Position numbers and translations under genes: made by a program. The notes under the pieces are model-generated. The model made no database searches. It saw nothing but the letters and a program-made list of their open reading frames with translations, and was not told where the DNA came from. Shown piece by piece: positions 48,191 to 58,749 of a stretch of DNA of 64,000 nt (the first letter of the stretch is position 1; each line of letters starts with the position of its first letter). Origin of the DNA: Tyto alba (taxonomy: Eukaryota; Chordata; Aves; Strigiformes; Tytonidae); assembly GCF_018691265.1 (NCBI RefSeq), contig NW_024881272.1:26029323-26093322 (forward strand), read 5' to 3'.

Positions 48191-48195
<5 letters not shown>

Positions 48196-48223
<28 letters not shown>
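48196..48223. repeat. A(28) run beside the FOXD2 cleavage site
   Basis: An uninterrupted run of 28 A immediately after the GU-rich element of the presumed FOXD2 polyadenylation site. It resembles a retrocopy tail, but the gene has its promoter and ancestral neighbour, and similar runs occur throughout the region. Confidence 0.9.
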
Positions 48224-48226
<3 letters not shown>

Positions 48227-49330
48227 TAATAATCCCGATCGTTCTTTGCGATGTCCTTTGTCACGCTGAGAGCCGAGAGCGCCGCTCGGGCCCCGTGGAA
48301 GCGAGTGGCTCCCACGCTCGGGCTCGCCCGGCCGCGGAGTTTCAATGCCCGAGGCCGGCGGGGCTGAGCCTTCCCCTCCGCGGCCGGGCGCGCAGCCTGC
48401 GCGGGGCTGCTCCGCGCCGCCTCCCTGCCCAGCGCTGCAGGCGGCCGCAGCGGCCGTGCCTCCCCCTGCCCCTTCCCCGGCCGGGCGTGGGGAGAGGGGC
48501 CGGCAAGGAAAAGAACCCCCCGGGTTAATTTTTTTTTTTTTTTTTTGGTGTGTGTTAATTTTATTTTTGATTTCTTTGTTTGCTTTTCGGTGTGTATCAC
48601 ACACCCCCCCTCCCTCCCGAGCCAACCCCCCCCCAAACCCTGCGTGTTTCTAGGGGGAAGGAGGTGGGGGTCGGGAGAAAGGTTCTCCCTTCTCTTCACC
48701 CCCTCTGCCTCCTTTTATTTTGTTTGGAAAAGTTGACACATGAGAAAATAAGTTGGAGGGTTTCCCCCCCGCACACACGTCCCCCTTGGGCCTGCAGCAT
48801 TTGAATGACCGAATGAAACTTGATCTCCGCCTAAATTTTGCAACAACTTACAAAGTAAATAAACATCTTTAAGCGTTCCCTTCTCCTCCAAACTCCCGCC
48901 CTCCCCTATTTATTTATTTCAGGGACCAAACGTGGCTCTTTGGTTTGTTTGTTGGCAGGGACCCTGATTTAAAGCATCGAGGCCTTTCTGCCCGTGCAGC
49001 CAGCTGAAGGAGAAGGAGAAAAAGAAAAAAAAGCTGAGATGTAGGAGGCAGGGAGCAGGGGACGGAGCCGGTCCCCGGGGCGAGCGGGGCTTTGTGCGGG
49101 GCCCGCCGGGGCTCGGGCAGGAGCCGGGCGGGGGGAGCGGGGAGCCGGGTGGGGGGGATGTCGGCCTTTCTTTTCTCTTCCTCCCCCCGCTTTTTTTTTT
49201 TTTTTTTCTTTTTTTTTTTTACCCCCCCCCTCCTCTGCCCCTGTCTGTGCCACCTCGAACCTCCGCGCAGTTTGTTGATGTTGTTGCTGAGCGTGCCGCC
49301 TCCCCGCAGCGAGCGGTCTCACATCTCGCC
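48224..49330. other. GC-rich FOXD2 downstream flank
   Basis: No gene supported. A CpG-dense patch at about 48,260-48,500 is followed by T-rich, C-rich and G-rich low-complexity sequence. Open frames here are shadows of low-complexity DNA. Confidence 0.6.
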
Positions 49331-49339
49331 TTCACACAC

Positions 49340-49720
49340 ATTTGCTTTTGAAAAGCGATCTTCGTGTCCGGCACTTGGTTGTCTCCCTTTCATGTCCAGC
49401 TCCTACAAAAGGGGCTACAAGACTCGACATGGGAGAAAAGAGGAGGCCAATGAATCTATTTTCCAGATTGCCAAGCACATGGTTGGAAATTGAAGGGGCT
49501 TTTGTAGCATTTCCCCTTCCTCCCTCCCTCCCCGCTCCTTTTCTTTTGCTTGTGTGCAAATTGTTCAATTGCTCTGGCAGGGGTGTTCCTGACAAGCTCA
49601 TTACTAGAAGGTGCCAGACCCCTCCTCTCACTCTCCCCCGAAGTCTTTGATGAAGTTAAAATGCGCTGATAGCTGCTCTCGGGGCTATCTTTGTTCAGCC
49701 TTCTTTAATAACCGAGCCTG
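49340..49720. promoter_or_regulatory. candidate conserved block 2.3 kb downstream of FOXD2
   Basis: About 380 bp of moderate-GC, largely repeat-free sequence, bounded by low-complexity DNA on both sides. It includes GCCAATGAATC (CCAAT box) near 49,447, TTGTTCAATTGCTCTGG near 49,560 and a GGGGCTATCTTTGTTC segment near 49,680. The contrast with its surroundings suggests constraint. No coding frame spans it convincingly. Confidence 0.3.
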
Positions 49721-50340
49721 CTTTGAGGAGTCGGGATCCGAAGGAAAAAAGCGATGTGCAGCGAGGCTGGGTGGTGGTTGTGTGTCTGGAAGTAGGGGGG
49801 CGGATTATTTTAATATAAAGTAGCGATTTTTTTTTTTTTTTTGGCTTGTTTGTTTGCGAAGTGCGGGAGGAAAATGAGCCACGGGGCCAGGAGTGGATAA
49901 GAAATGGCAGCCGGTGCCCGTGGGGATGAACGAGCGCGTCTCGCCCCTGCAGCCCCCGCTGGGTGCAGAAGGCTCTCCAAGTTGGTGGTCTCAGGGTTTG
50001 GAAGGATGGAGGGGGGTCCTCTCTGCAGGGAAGCGGTGTTTACCCGGAGACACCCCTTCCCCCACATGCTTAGGGGAGGGGGCTCGGGGGTTTCTGGGGT
50101 TGGGACCCCTTTCCCCGGCCCCGTTCCCCTTCTTTTGCTTTGCGGAGTCATTGAGGTGTTTTAAGCCGCGCTCGCCGCCCGGGATTGAAGCTGAGCTGAC
50201 TTGGGGGGGGGATTTTTCCCCCTTACCGGGGAGCCGCGGTACCCCCCGAGGAAGGGCCGGGCTGCCGGAGCTACCGGCCGGGCTGGGCCCGGCTCTCCCG
50301 GGCCCGCGGGGGGGCTGTGAGCGCCGTTGGGGTTTTGTTG

Positions 50341-50341
<1 letters not shown>

Positions 50342-50373
<32 letters not shown>
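50342..50373. repeat. T(32) mononucleotide run
   Basis: The longest single-base run in the window, in otherwise GC-rich sequence. Confidence 0.9.
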
Positions 50374-50374
<1 letters not shown>

Positions 50375-52100
50375 GTGATGTGTGGGGGGAAGGTCTCCAA
50401 ACGGGCTCTAACTTTAGTTTTTTCCCATCCCGTAAATTCCCCTCAAGCACCCGAGCCCTTTCCGTGCCCCCGCCAAACTCATGCCGCCTGCAAATATCCG
50501 CGTCGCTCGGGGAGCGGGGGGGGGGGGGTGGTGGATCGGTGGAGACACCCCCGGGAACCGGCTCCCCCCGGCCGCTGGGGCAGGGGGCGGCGAGGAGGGG
50601 CCCGGGGGGATCCTCTGGAGCCGGGAACCCCCGGCCGGGCTCGGCTCGGTGGGTTGAGGCAAAATATTGCCTCGGCGAGGCAGGACGGATAATGGCTCCT
50701 AATTACGGGGCTGGCTGGCTCCGCGGCCCCGATCTTCACGGGACATTATTTTTAAGCGTTCAGCGAGGATCATTTTTCACGCCTCGCTGCCTAAAGGAGG
50801 GTTTTATTTATTTATTGGGGGGGGGGGGGGGGGGGGGGGAAGGCGGGGAGGACACCAGCAATAACCGAGCACTGAATGGAAAATAATTAGCTGTTGCAGC
50901 CGCTGCTTGGGAGTCCCTGGCCAAAAAGGCGACCCGGCATCTCCCTTCCCTCTCGTCCGCAGGCGAACCCGCCCGGTTCTCGGGGTTGCTTTCGGTGGTT
51001 GTTTTGCCAGTGTTAAACCTCGGGCAAAGCCGGGCCGGAGGTGACCCCGCTCCAGTCGCGGGGCCCGATCCTTTGCCACAGGGGTGGGATTTTTTTTCCC
51101 TTCTCCCTTTCGCGCCGGGGCTGGTCTCGGAGGCTGTTTCCGAGCGGGGCCGAAGGGATACGGGTTTCCCCACCTTGGTTTGGCTTTGGTCAAACATCTG
51201 TGGAGCTGTTTTTTGGGGGGGATTGATTTTTTTTTTGTTGTTCTTTTTTAAATGTGCCTCCACTCCTCTCCTTTCTGTATTTCAGATAAAGGGGTTGTAA
51301 CAAAACCACAATGATCTCTGCGTATGTATTTCACGGCGGTTTTCCGTGTGTGTGTGCAGCCCCGGCAAGGCGGAAAACGGGGGGGTTCTCCTCGGGTTTA
51401 TCGGGGCGGGATAAAACAATCCTGCCCCGGAATATCCCTGTCGGGACCACAGCGGGGGTTGGGTAATTTCAGTCCCTGCTTTCGCCTAACTAAGCCCGTT
51501 AAGCCCGTTACTTAGCTAACTGAGAGAGCAGGTCTCGAGGAAGGACGTGAGTGGCCCTTCCCTCGCCGGCTGGGCTCCCACCCGCGGGGTGCCGAGTGTG
51601 GGACCCCGGCCCGGCCGGGGCCGCCGCATCGCCCGCTCGGCCCTCGCCTCCTGCCTCCTCCCCTGGCACCTTCTGCTTTCCATTACTGTCGATTTGGAGA
51701 ATTAGGAAAGGTCAAGATCTTATTCTTTTCTCCGGTAGCTTTCTGTTTTTTTCTTTCTAGTTCTTCGCAGCCCCGAACAAAAATAAATCAACCTGGATTA
51801 TAGAAACCACCTTTAGACAGAAAGAGCATCTTTTCCAATTGCTCGGCTCTTCCTCTGCGACTGCCCTGGCCCTTCTCTGGGGCTGCGCAAAAAATCCCGT
51901 TTTCACGGTGAATTTAGGATTTAATAATAACGCCCAGTCTCCCTGTGCCCCAGCGCCCGACCTGAAAACATTTTCCTGCCTCGTAACTTTGGAAAATAGC
52001 TGTCCTCCAGCATCTTCTTTCCCTCCCCATCTCTCTTTCGTTTCTTTCTTTTCCCGGGACAGAAAGTAGAGAAACAAGGTTGTTGGTGTTTTTTCTGTTG
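50374..52100. other. CpG-rich flank, no gene supported
   Basis: GC-rich DNA with a run of 23 G at 50,817-50,839. There is a small AT-richer patch near 50,690-50,800 and another near 51,700-51,950. No recognisable coding sequence. Open frames on both strands are composed of Pro, Arg, Gly and Lys runs produced by low complexity. Confidence 0.6.
50817..50839. repeat. G(23) mononucleotide run
   Basis: An uninterrupted run of 23 G following a TTTATTTATT stretch. G-quadruplex potential. Confidence 0.9.
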
Positions 52101-52106
52101 TTGTTG

Positions 52107-52190
52107 TTTTTTTTTTTTTTTTTAAAAAAAAAACACACACAAAAAAAAAACAACAAAAAAACCCCAAAAAAAACAAAAACCAAAACTATT
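52107..52190. repeat. T(17)A(10) junction and A-rich tract
   Basis: Seventeen T (52,107-52,123) run straight into ten A (52,124-52,133), a self-complementary hairpin. An A-rich, C-interrupted tract follows to about 52,187. Confidence 0.8.
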
Positions 52191-52391
52191 CTCCGATCTG
52201 GGGAGGGCGGGAGGAGCTGTCGCAGCCGACTCAGTCACAGGAAAATTGCCTTGGAAATTAAGTCGGTGCTTTTGAAATCTTCCTCAAGATGTTCGCGGTA
52301 GGTCAGGGCCCTGCACTCGCCCCTCCGTCTGTCTGTCGGGCGAGGAGAGAGACTGGGGCTCCGCGCTTTCTCTTCGCCTCCCGGACCATGG

Positions 52392-52929
52392 CTCGTCTTT
52401 CCTTCCTCCTTCTCTTCCTCGCCTTTTCTTTCTTTTTTTTTTTTTTTTTTTCTTCCCCTCTTCTTTATTTATTCTTTATTTTTCCCCTTCTTTAATTCTT
52501 TCATTCTTTCTATATTTCTTTCTTTCTCCCTACTTCTGTCCTTCTGTTTCTTTCTCTCTAAAAAAGGACGTTTTTTCTTTCGCTCTTCTATTTATCTGTT
52601 TCTTTTCCCCTTTCTCCCTCTTTCCTCTTTTAAATTATTTTATCTCTTCCCTCTCTGTTTTCTCTCTCTACTTTAATTTTCTTCTCTTTTCCCCTCTTTC
52701 CCTCTTTCTTTTTCTTTCTTTTGTTTTTACCCCTTTCTGTCTATCTCTTTATCTTTCTCTCTCTCCCTCGTTTCCTTTTTCTCTCTCATTTTATTTTCCT
52801 CTCCTTCTCTCTCTTTTAATCTTTTCTTTTTTTCCCTCTTGCTCTTTTTATCTTCCTCCCTCTTGCTCTTTTTAACTTTCTCCCTCTTTCCTTTTCCCTC
52901 CCTCTTTTTCTCCCTGTCGGTCTCTCCAG
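52392..52929. repeat. polypyrimidine tract of about 535 bp
   Basis: Almost entirely C and T on the plus strand, with only scattered purines, made of TTTC, CTTT and CTCC units without one fixed period. Polypurine-polypyrimidine tracts this long can form triplex (H-DNA) and are mutable. No coding potential. Confidence 0.85.
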
Positions 52930-53249
52930 TCTCACCCGCTTCGTCGCGGGTCCGTCAAGGGCCACTTTCCCGCTCTCTCCAGGAGGTTTCCAGCTCTGTC
53001 CACCCCCCGGGAATCTCTCGCCCGGCCGCAGTGTGTGTGGGGGGGTGTCTCCCCTCCTTTTGAACCAGGGGAGACACCGGCGGCCCCCCACGGGCTCAGC
53101 GGTTCCCCTGCCTGTGCCTGGCGGGCTGCGGGGCAGCTCAGGGCGCGTTTCCCGGAGCCCAGCTCCCCGGCCGGCAGCACGGCGGCCCCGGGAGCACCCC
53201 CCGCACCCCCCCAACACACACTCCCCGCCGGCCCGTCGGTGCGTTTAGC

Positions 53250-53273
53250 GGGGGGGGGGGGGGGGGGGGGGGG
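53250..53273. repeat. G(24) mononucleotide run
   Basis: An uninterrupted run of 24 G in a CpG-dense patch. Confidence 0.9.
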
Positions 53274-53479
53274 CCGTGCGGGGGGCGGCATCCCCGGCCC
53301 AGGCGGGGTTGCAGGGGTGAGCGTGTGCCTGTCCCCGCTCTCCCCGGGATCAGACGGGCCCCGCCGCCCCTACGGCACCAGTTCGCATTTTATTATTTTA
53401 TTAAATAAGATGCAACTTGGTGCCCCAAGCCCGTGGAAGCAACAGGTGACGCTGCGATCCGGGACGGGAGAAAAACCAC

Positions 53480-53730
53480 TGGCGGCAGGGTTTGATCGTG
53501 CATTTGCAACCTTTCCTCATCATTCAAATGCTAATGATCTCCTCGGGTGGACGGTCCCGCTGGGCAGCCGGTACCGAGCAGCCCCGAGCCCGGCGGCCTT
53601 TCCCAGCCGCGGGCAGGCGGGATGCCTCGATTCCTAACCGCCCCATCCCTCCCCCTGGGATCCAGATAAATTAGATGTATGGATATGGAGTGAATTATAA
53701 CCATTCATCTCTCTGTGTGCCAACGCAGGT
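53480..53730. promoter_or_regulatory. candidate regulatory block with POU, homeodomain and GATA-type words
   Basis: An AT-richer block with ATTTGCAA (octamer-like) at 53,502-53,509, CATTCAAATGCTAATGATC near 53,521-53,539 and AGATAAATTAGATG near 53,664-53,677. It stands out from CpG-rich DNA on both sides. Function inferred. Confidence 0.25.
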
Positions 53731-55173
53731 CTCGTAAACCCGAGCGAAAACCTGCGAGGGAGATAATCTCCCCGTTGGGAGGTCGGGCGGGAGCCCGAAG
53801 GGGTGTCATGAGTTTGTGTGTCGGTTACTACAGGGGAGGCTTTGTGTCGGTGTCCCGAGATCTTTAATCACGGATTTGGTGGTGTTTCTCCTACCCCTCG
53901 ATCCTTTCTGGGTATCGAGGGTCGGGCTCCATGTCGCAGGGTGGCAGAGAGGCACTTTTCGGGGTCCTCCTTGTCCGTTTCGATCAGATTTCGATTTCCC
54001 CGCTTTAACTCGCCTTGTATGTGAAATTGCATTCCTCTTTCTTTAGTACCGGCGTTTTGAAACGGGTTAAACTAACACCGGCGATTCCTTTCACTCTCGC
54101 AAAAATTCCCAGATACTTCACTTTTCCCTGCCGACGGAGGCGAGCGGAGAGTCCTCGGAAAGTCAGTATAACCTCAGTGAGCCCCCACTCCCTCCCCCAA
54201 ATCACTCCTCAGCAGTGAGAGCCGTCTGCGGGACACACGATCGCCTTTAATTCCAGACGGACTCCCTGAAAAACCCGTGGGAATTTTTTCCCCCACCCGT
54301 ATGAGATAACCTGGGGTGCCCCCCCATGGTGCTCCCCCATCAGCCCTGGGCAGATGGAGAGCGAGGGACACAGGACAAGCCCTCGGGTGTGGGAAACCCT
54401 ACAGCCGGGTGGGAGTGGAGCCTTTCTAGGGGCACCCCCGGTCGCGGCTCAGCCGTGGCGGTCCGGGCCCCCGGCGGGTCGGGGACGGAGGGGCCGCCGC
54501 TGTCGCTTTAAATTTAAACAAAGTAAATGGAGAAGGAAAAACTTCTCCCGACTGGGGATGGGGCCAAAAAATGCCAGGGTCCAGCCAGACGGACCCCCCC
54601 TCGCCTCGGACCGCGGCTCCCCCACTCCGCGGCAGGTCCCGGTGGGGTGCGTGGGAGCGAGGGGAGAAAGATGTGAAGCGGCTGGTGGGGCAGAGCTGCC
54701 TCCCCCCTCCCCGCTCCCCTGCAGTGCTCCTGTGATCTCCTCTTCTCAGGAGAGAGACGGGGCCGCAAAATAGAGGCAACAAAAGGAGCGGACAGGGCTC
54801 GGTCGGGAGCCGGGGCCGGGCGGGAGGGCGCCCTCCGAGCACCCACCTCCGGCTCGGGGGGGGGGGGCGTGGGGGGGGCAAACCCATCCCCAGGCCAGCA
54901 AGGTCTCCCAGGGACGCTCTCCTGGACCTGTGCCTCTCAAACGCACCTTCCCACTGCTATCGCCCCGATATTTTACTGGGGTTATTTCTGAAATGCCCTT
55001 TCCTCTCCTCCCACCTTTTTTTTTTTTTTTTTTTTTTTCTGTTTTCTTTTTCCTATTTAATTACTTCTCTTGCAAAACCCGAGCTCGCTGCCACCTAACG
55101 CGGATCCCGGCACTGAAATCCACGTCTCCTCTGTGATTTACAACCCAAATCCCAATCCCATGACCTTTCTCTT

Positions 55174-55198
55174 CCCCCCCCCCCCCCCCCCCCCCCCC
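55174..55198. repeat. C(25) mononucleotide run
   Basis: An uninterrupted run of 25 C, the longest C run in the window. Confidence 0.9.
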
Positions 55199-55351
55199 GC
55201 CCAGGGTCCCCCACCCTCGGTCATGTGGGACACGAGAAAATTTATCCACCCTGGTAGAAAGGCCTCCCTTCTGCAGTTGCTTCGGAGAAGCCCGACACGT
55301 TTTACGAGGAGGATAATTCATTTTTCCCACCTTTTTCTCTTTCCTTCCCTC

Positions 55352-55375
55352 TTTTTTTTTTTTTTTTTTTTTTTT
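55352..55375. repeat. T(24) mononucleotide run
   Basis: An uninterrupted run of 24 T at the end of a pyrimidine-rich stretch. Confidence 0.9.
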
Positions 55376-56822
55376 AAATTCAGTTTTAATTTAATTTTTT
55401 CCCCTGCCCCACAACGCTCCCATCTCCTCTCGGGCGTGCTCCTGCTCTGTGTATCTCTTTCAATAAGCCCCTGCCAAGAGGATCACTTCAGAGGGACGTT
55501 TCTGACGGCTCTTGAGCTCAGGAGATCGTCGAAGAGGGCATTTTTGGCCTTCCGAGAGCTGCGGCGAGCTGAGCCCCGGCTGCGTCCCCGGCTCCCTCCC
55601 CTCAGCCCGGGGGTCCCCTCCCTCCCCACCGCGGAGGGTCCCACACCCCCTGCGCTCTGCTCCGAGGGGATGGAGTTGTGGCTGGGGGGGCTGGGACCCC
55701 CCCTTAGCCCTGCGGGAAGGAAGACCCACCCGCGGCCGTCTCTCCGTCTCTCCTGCGGCTCCGGCCGGTCCTTCCCCCCACCCCAGCTGCTCTTCCCCGC
55801 CCCAGTTCCTTGGGGGGGTGGGGTGGGGGTGTAGGGGGGTGGGGACCGCACCCTGGGCCCTCTCAGGGAACAGTGGTTGGCGAAACCGCCCACCCCGCGT
55901 GTGTGTCCCCCCCACAGCCCAAGTGCGTTTTCCAGCTGCAGCCGGAGGTGGGGAACCTGTGGCCAGGCTACGGGGGGGTCCCCGTGTCCCCCTTCTCCCC
56001 ATCTCTGATGAGAGGTGGGTGTTAGAAATAGGGTGCCCCCCCACCCCCCCTTCCCGGGGGCAGCTCGGCAGCTGCAGAGGTTCTGTGCGAGGGAGGCAGC
56101 TCGGGAGGCCGGGGCCGAGCGGTGCCTCCCCAGAACCTCCATCCCCGGAGCGCCGGGCCCCGCCGTCCCTGTCGCAGCGCTCCTCGGCCCCATCCCCACC
56201 CGCGACGGGAGCTGCGACCGGGGCGCCCGGAGCCCCCCCACGCCGTTTGGCCCGGGGCGTTCGGCGTGGGGCCGGGACCGGCAGCTCCGCCGCCGCAAAC
56301 CGCGTGTGAACTGGCTGCGGGCGGCTCCGGTTCGAGTTGCGCCGAATCCCCCCCTTTTTTTTTTTTTTTTTATTTTTTTTATTTTTGGTGCTGCTAGATC
56401 GTGGGCAGAACCCGGGTTCTGCCCGGAGCGGGAATTTACCCCAACCGCAGGCAGGTGTCGGGCACATTTTGGTGGAGGAAATGAAACGACGGCTCTGAGC
56501 GGAGCTGTCTGGTCTTTCCTCTCCGTCCTTGCCCAGTAAACTCCTGCCCACGGGCTCCTGTGGAAAAAAAATGGCGACAAATTGATAGAAACAACTCGTT
56601 TCCCGGCTTCTCTCAGAGATCGGGAAAGATATTTGGGAAAGCGTCACTGAAAGCCCGGAGAGCCCGATTTCAGACGCTGCTTTCGGCTGCCGGCGACGAA
56701 AGACGGGTGGCACATTCTCCCATATAGAAAATATACATATGGGAGCCCCTCGTCAGATTCAGCTGATATATAGTCGATATTCTCAGAAATTTCCTTTTGC
56801 TTTTGCACAGTAGTATTTGATC

Positions 56823-56825
<3 letters not shown>

Positions 56826-56854
<29 letters not shown>
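56826..56854. repeat. T(29) mononucleotide run
   Basis: An uninterrupted run of 29 T within an AT-richer segment at about 56,700-57,060. Confidence 0.9.
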
Positions 56855-57251
56855 CATTTGTCCGGGACAGAACAGATGAGAAATATTAATCGAGAGTGAA
56901 GGATATCTTGTGATAATAGGCATTACAGATCCCTTTTTTAGAAGCCTTTTTTCGCCTAAAATTTCGAGGGGAAAAATAAAAATGCGGGAAAACAGCGTGG
57001 CAACGCTGGTGAGAAAAAATAAAGGCAAATCAATCGGAAACTAGTGTTTCCCCGAAAACAAAGTGGCGAAAAGTGGATTTCCAGCGCGGGGCCGGCCCGA
57101 GGGAGAGGGTCGCACCGCCCAACCCGCAGGTGCCTCGGCGGGGGCTTTATAACCCCCCACGTTTGTATCATTTTCTCCGCTCCCGGGGAGCGCTCGGGAC
57201 AGGGATCGCCACTTTCCCGCGCTACCCCCGCCCCGCGTCCCGGCTGGAAAC

Positions 57252-57267
57252 TGACCAGAATTGGTCA
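57252..57267. promoter_or_regulatory. inverted repeat TGACCA-N4-TGGTCA
   Basis: A perfect 6-bp inverted repeat around GAAT. The arms resemble nuclear-receptor half-sites (AGGTCA class) in everted orientation with a 4-bp spacer. Sequence symmetry is certain; receptor binding is speculative. Confidence 0.25.
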
Positions 57268-57547
57268 ATTTCACGTTCCGCGGGCGCGGAGGGCGGCTCC
57301 GCGCTGCTCCTGCCGCGTTTCGGTTGTTTTCCTTCCGCCGCTTTCCCCGGGAAGGTTTAAATAAACCACCGCATCCCCCCCGCTTTGTTTGCCTCTGGGT
57401 ACTGGTGTTATTTCCCGGGCTGCCCCGATGGGAAAGGTGCGGGGTCTTGTCGGGCTGCTGCCGGTTTTTAAGGAGGGAGAAGCACACAGGGAGGGAGGAC
57501 TGTGCCCGGGAGTGGAGGGGGGGGGGGGGCCGCGGCGGCTGCCTCCT

Positions 57548-57730
57548 CTATTTTAATGTCATTATAGTTGCCTTGGCAACCCATTGGATCACTCCTCCTG
57601 GAATGAACCTTGTGACAATGGTTGGTTTGAGAGAAATCGGTAAATGTGCAACCGAGGGACACAGCTACATTACTGCGAACAACAGCGAGGGTTTAACATG
57701 TGACCCTTCCAATTATACTGATGATACCTC
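57548..57730. promoter_or_regulatory. candidate enhancer with perfect RFX X-box and CCAAT
   Basis: A moderate-GC block inside CpG-rich DNA. GTTGCCTTGGCAAC (57,567-57,580) is a full RFX X-box, with both half-sites matching and palindromic except for the central TT. It directly abuts CCATTGG (57,581-57,587), an inverted CCAAT box. A SOX-type ACAATGG follows near 57,615. X-box plus CCAAT is the arrangement used by RFX with NF-Y. It lies about 10.5 kb downstream of the FOXD2 stop; the target gene is unknown. Confidence 0.45.
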
Positions 57731-58114
57731 GGTGCAGCTGCCTCCGCCGCGCTGCGAGGATGCGGCTGTTTGGAGGGATCTGGGGAGGGCTCCTGGGGAT
57801 GTTTGGGGACACAGCCCGCACGACTCTGCCCTCCTGGGGAGCCCTAAGAGGGGGACAGCACCTCTGCTCCGGGATCTCGAATGTGGTCCTATCCCCTCCA
57901 AAAAAGAAGAAAGGAAGAAAAAAGCTTCTCTGGGGGAAGGTGGAGAGAGCTGAACATGTGCCGAGGCTGTGGCTGCGGGGCTGGGGAGTGAGGACCTGCC
58001 TGAGGGTGGGCAGGGACCCCCCCGCCCCGGCTCGCCGCCCTCGGAGCACAGACTACCGGCGGCACATCTGTGGCACGGCTGCAGGGAGGAACGAACAAAA
58101 TCCGTCCCCTCCCC

Positions 58115-58116
<2 letters not shown>

Positions 58117-58145
<29 letters not shown>
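58117..58145. repeat. A(29) mononucleotide run
   Basis: An uninterrupted run of 29 A just before a moderate-GC block. Confidence 0.9.
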
Positions 58146-58149
<4 letters not shown>

Positions 58150-58300
58150 GAAGCCATAAAATATGGTTCAGAGAATTACAAGTAATCAGAGCTGCGCGGG
58201 TCAGCAGTGCAAACTTTTTAAGACTAATGTTTATTTAGAAAAGTGAGTGGTGTCTGCGTTGCTTTTCTAGTGCCCCAGCACAAAAGTCCTAATGGCTTTT
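58146..58300. promoter_or_regulatory. candidate regulatory block, last before the distal flank
   Basis: An AT-richer, repeat-free block with AGTAATCAGAG near 58,181 (OTX/CRX-like TAATC), GGTCAGCAGTGC at 58,200-58,211 (MAF half-site-like) and TAAGACTAATGTTTATTTAG near 58,219. Weak evidence, based on motifs and contrast only. Confidence 0.2.
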
Positions 58301-58749
58301 GCAGACTTTCCATCACAAACTCCTGCACAGGGCGCGGGGACCACCGCCGAAAGCCACCTCCTTTCAAAGGGAGCATTGGTTTTAATACCCTCTCCCCCTT
58401 TCCATGAATCAGTGACAATATTTTCTGCGCCCCCCTCCCCAATTTTGCCCAGCTTTCGCGTTTGTTTGATGTAACCTGACCCCTCGGTAATACAGGGGAA
58501 GAGAAATCGCGGGGTGAGAACGGCGATTCCCACCCCCCCCAGCTCCGGAGGGATGCCGTCCTGAAACAACGCGGGGGTTCAGCCGAGCTGGAAATCTCGT
58601 TAGGAGGAACCCGGGGGCAGTGGCCGGAACCGAAGGCTGGCCGGTCTCCTTCGGGGAGGCATCGCTGGCAAATCCATTCCCCCCGTCTCCCTCCCACCCC
58701 CCTGGCCCCTCTCCCAGGAGCCCAGCCACAACAGCAGTCCCGGTGCAGT

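Larger units (their letters stand above)
47080..48195 (+). other. FOXD2 3' UTR (inferred)
   Basis: From the TAA stop to the polyadenylation site expected near 48,195. It carries several long runs: G(17) 47,109-47,125, T(21) 47,260-47,280, A(29) 47,341-47,369 and T(26) 47,862-47,887. The last 200 nt are AT-rich and free of runs. If transcribed, the A and T runs could pair within the RNA and could cause internal oligo-dT priming. Confidence 0.5.

Noticed and set aside
45742..48223. FOXD2 as a retrocopy, because it is intronless with AATAAA followed by A(28)
   Set aside because: FOXD genes are normally intronless, the ancestral neighbour FOXE3 and a TATA promoter are in place, no target-site duplication is seen, and similar A or T runs are scattered across the region.
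49342..49650. Open frame of about 100 codons in the block downstream of FOXD2
   Set aside because: Two overlapping frames are open here and neither resembles a known protein; the block is better explained as a non-coding element.
55460..56713. Minus-strand open frame of 417 codons
   Set aside because: It passes through a T/A run to give a poly-Lys stretch, has no domain, and overlaps open frames on the plus strand; typical of GC-rich non-coding DNA.
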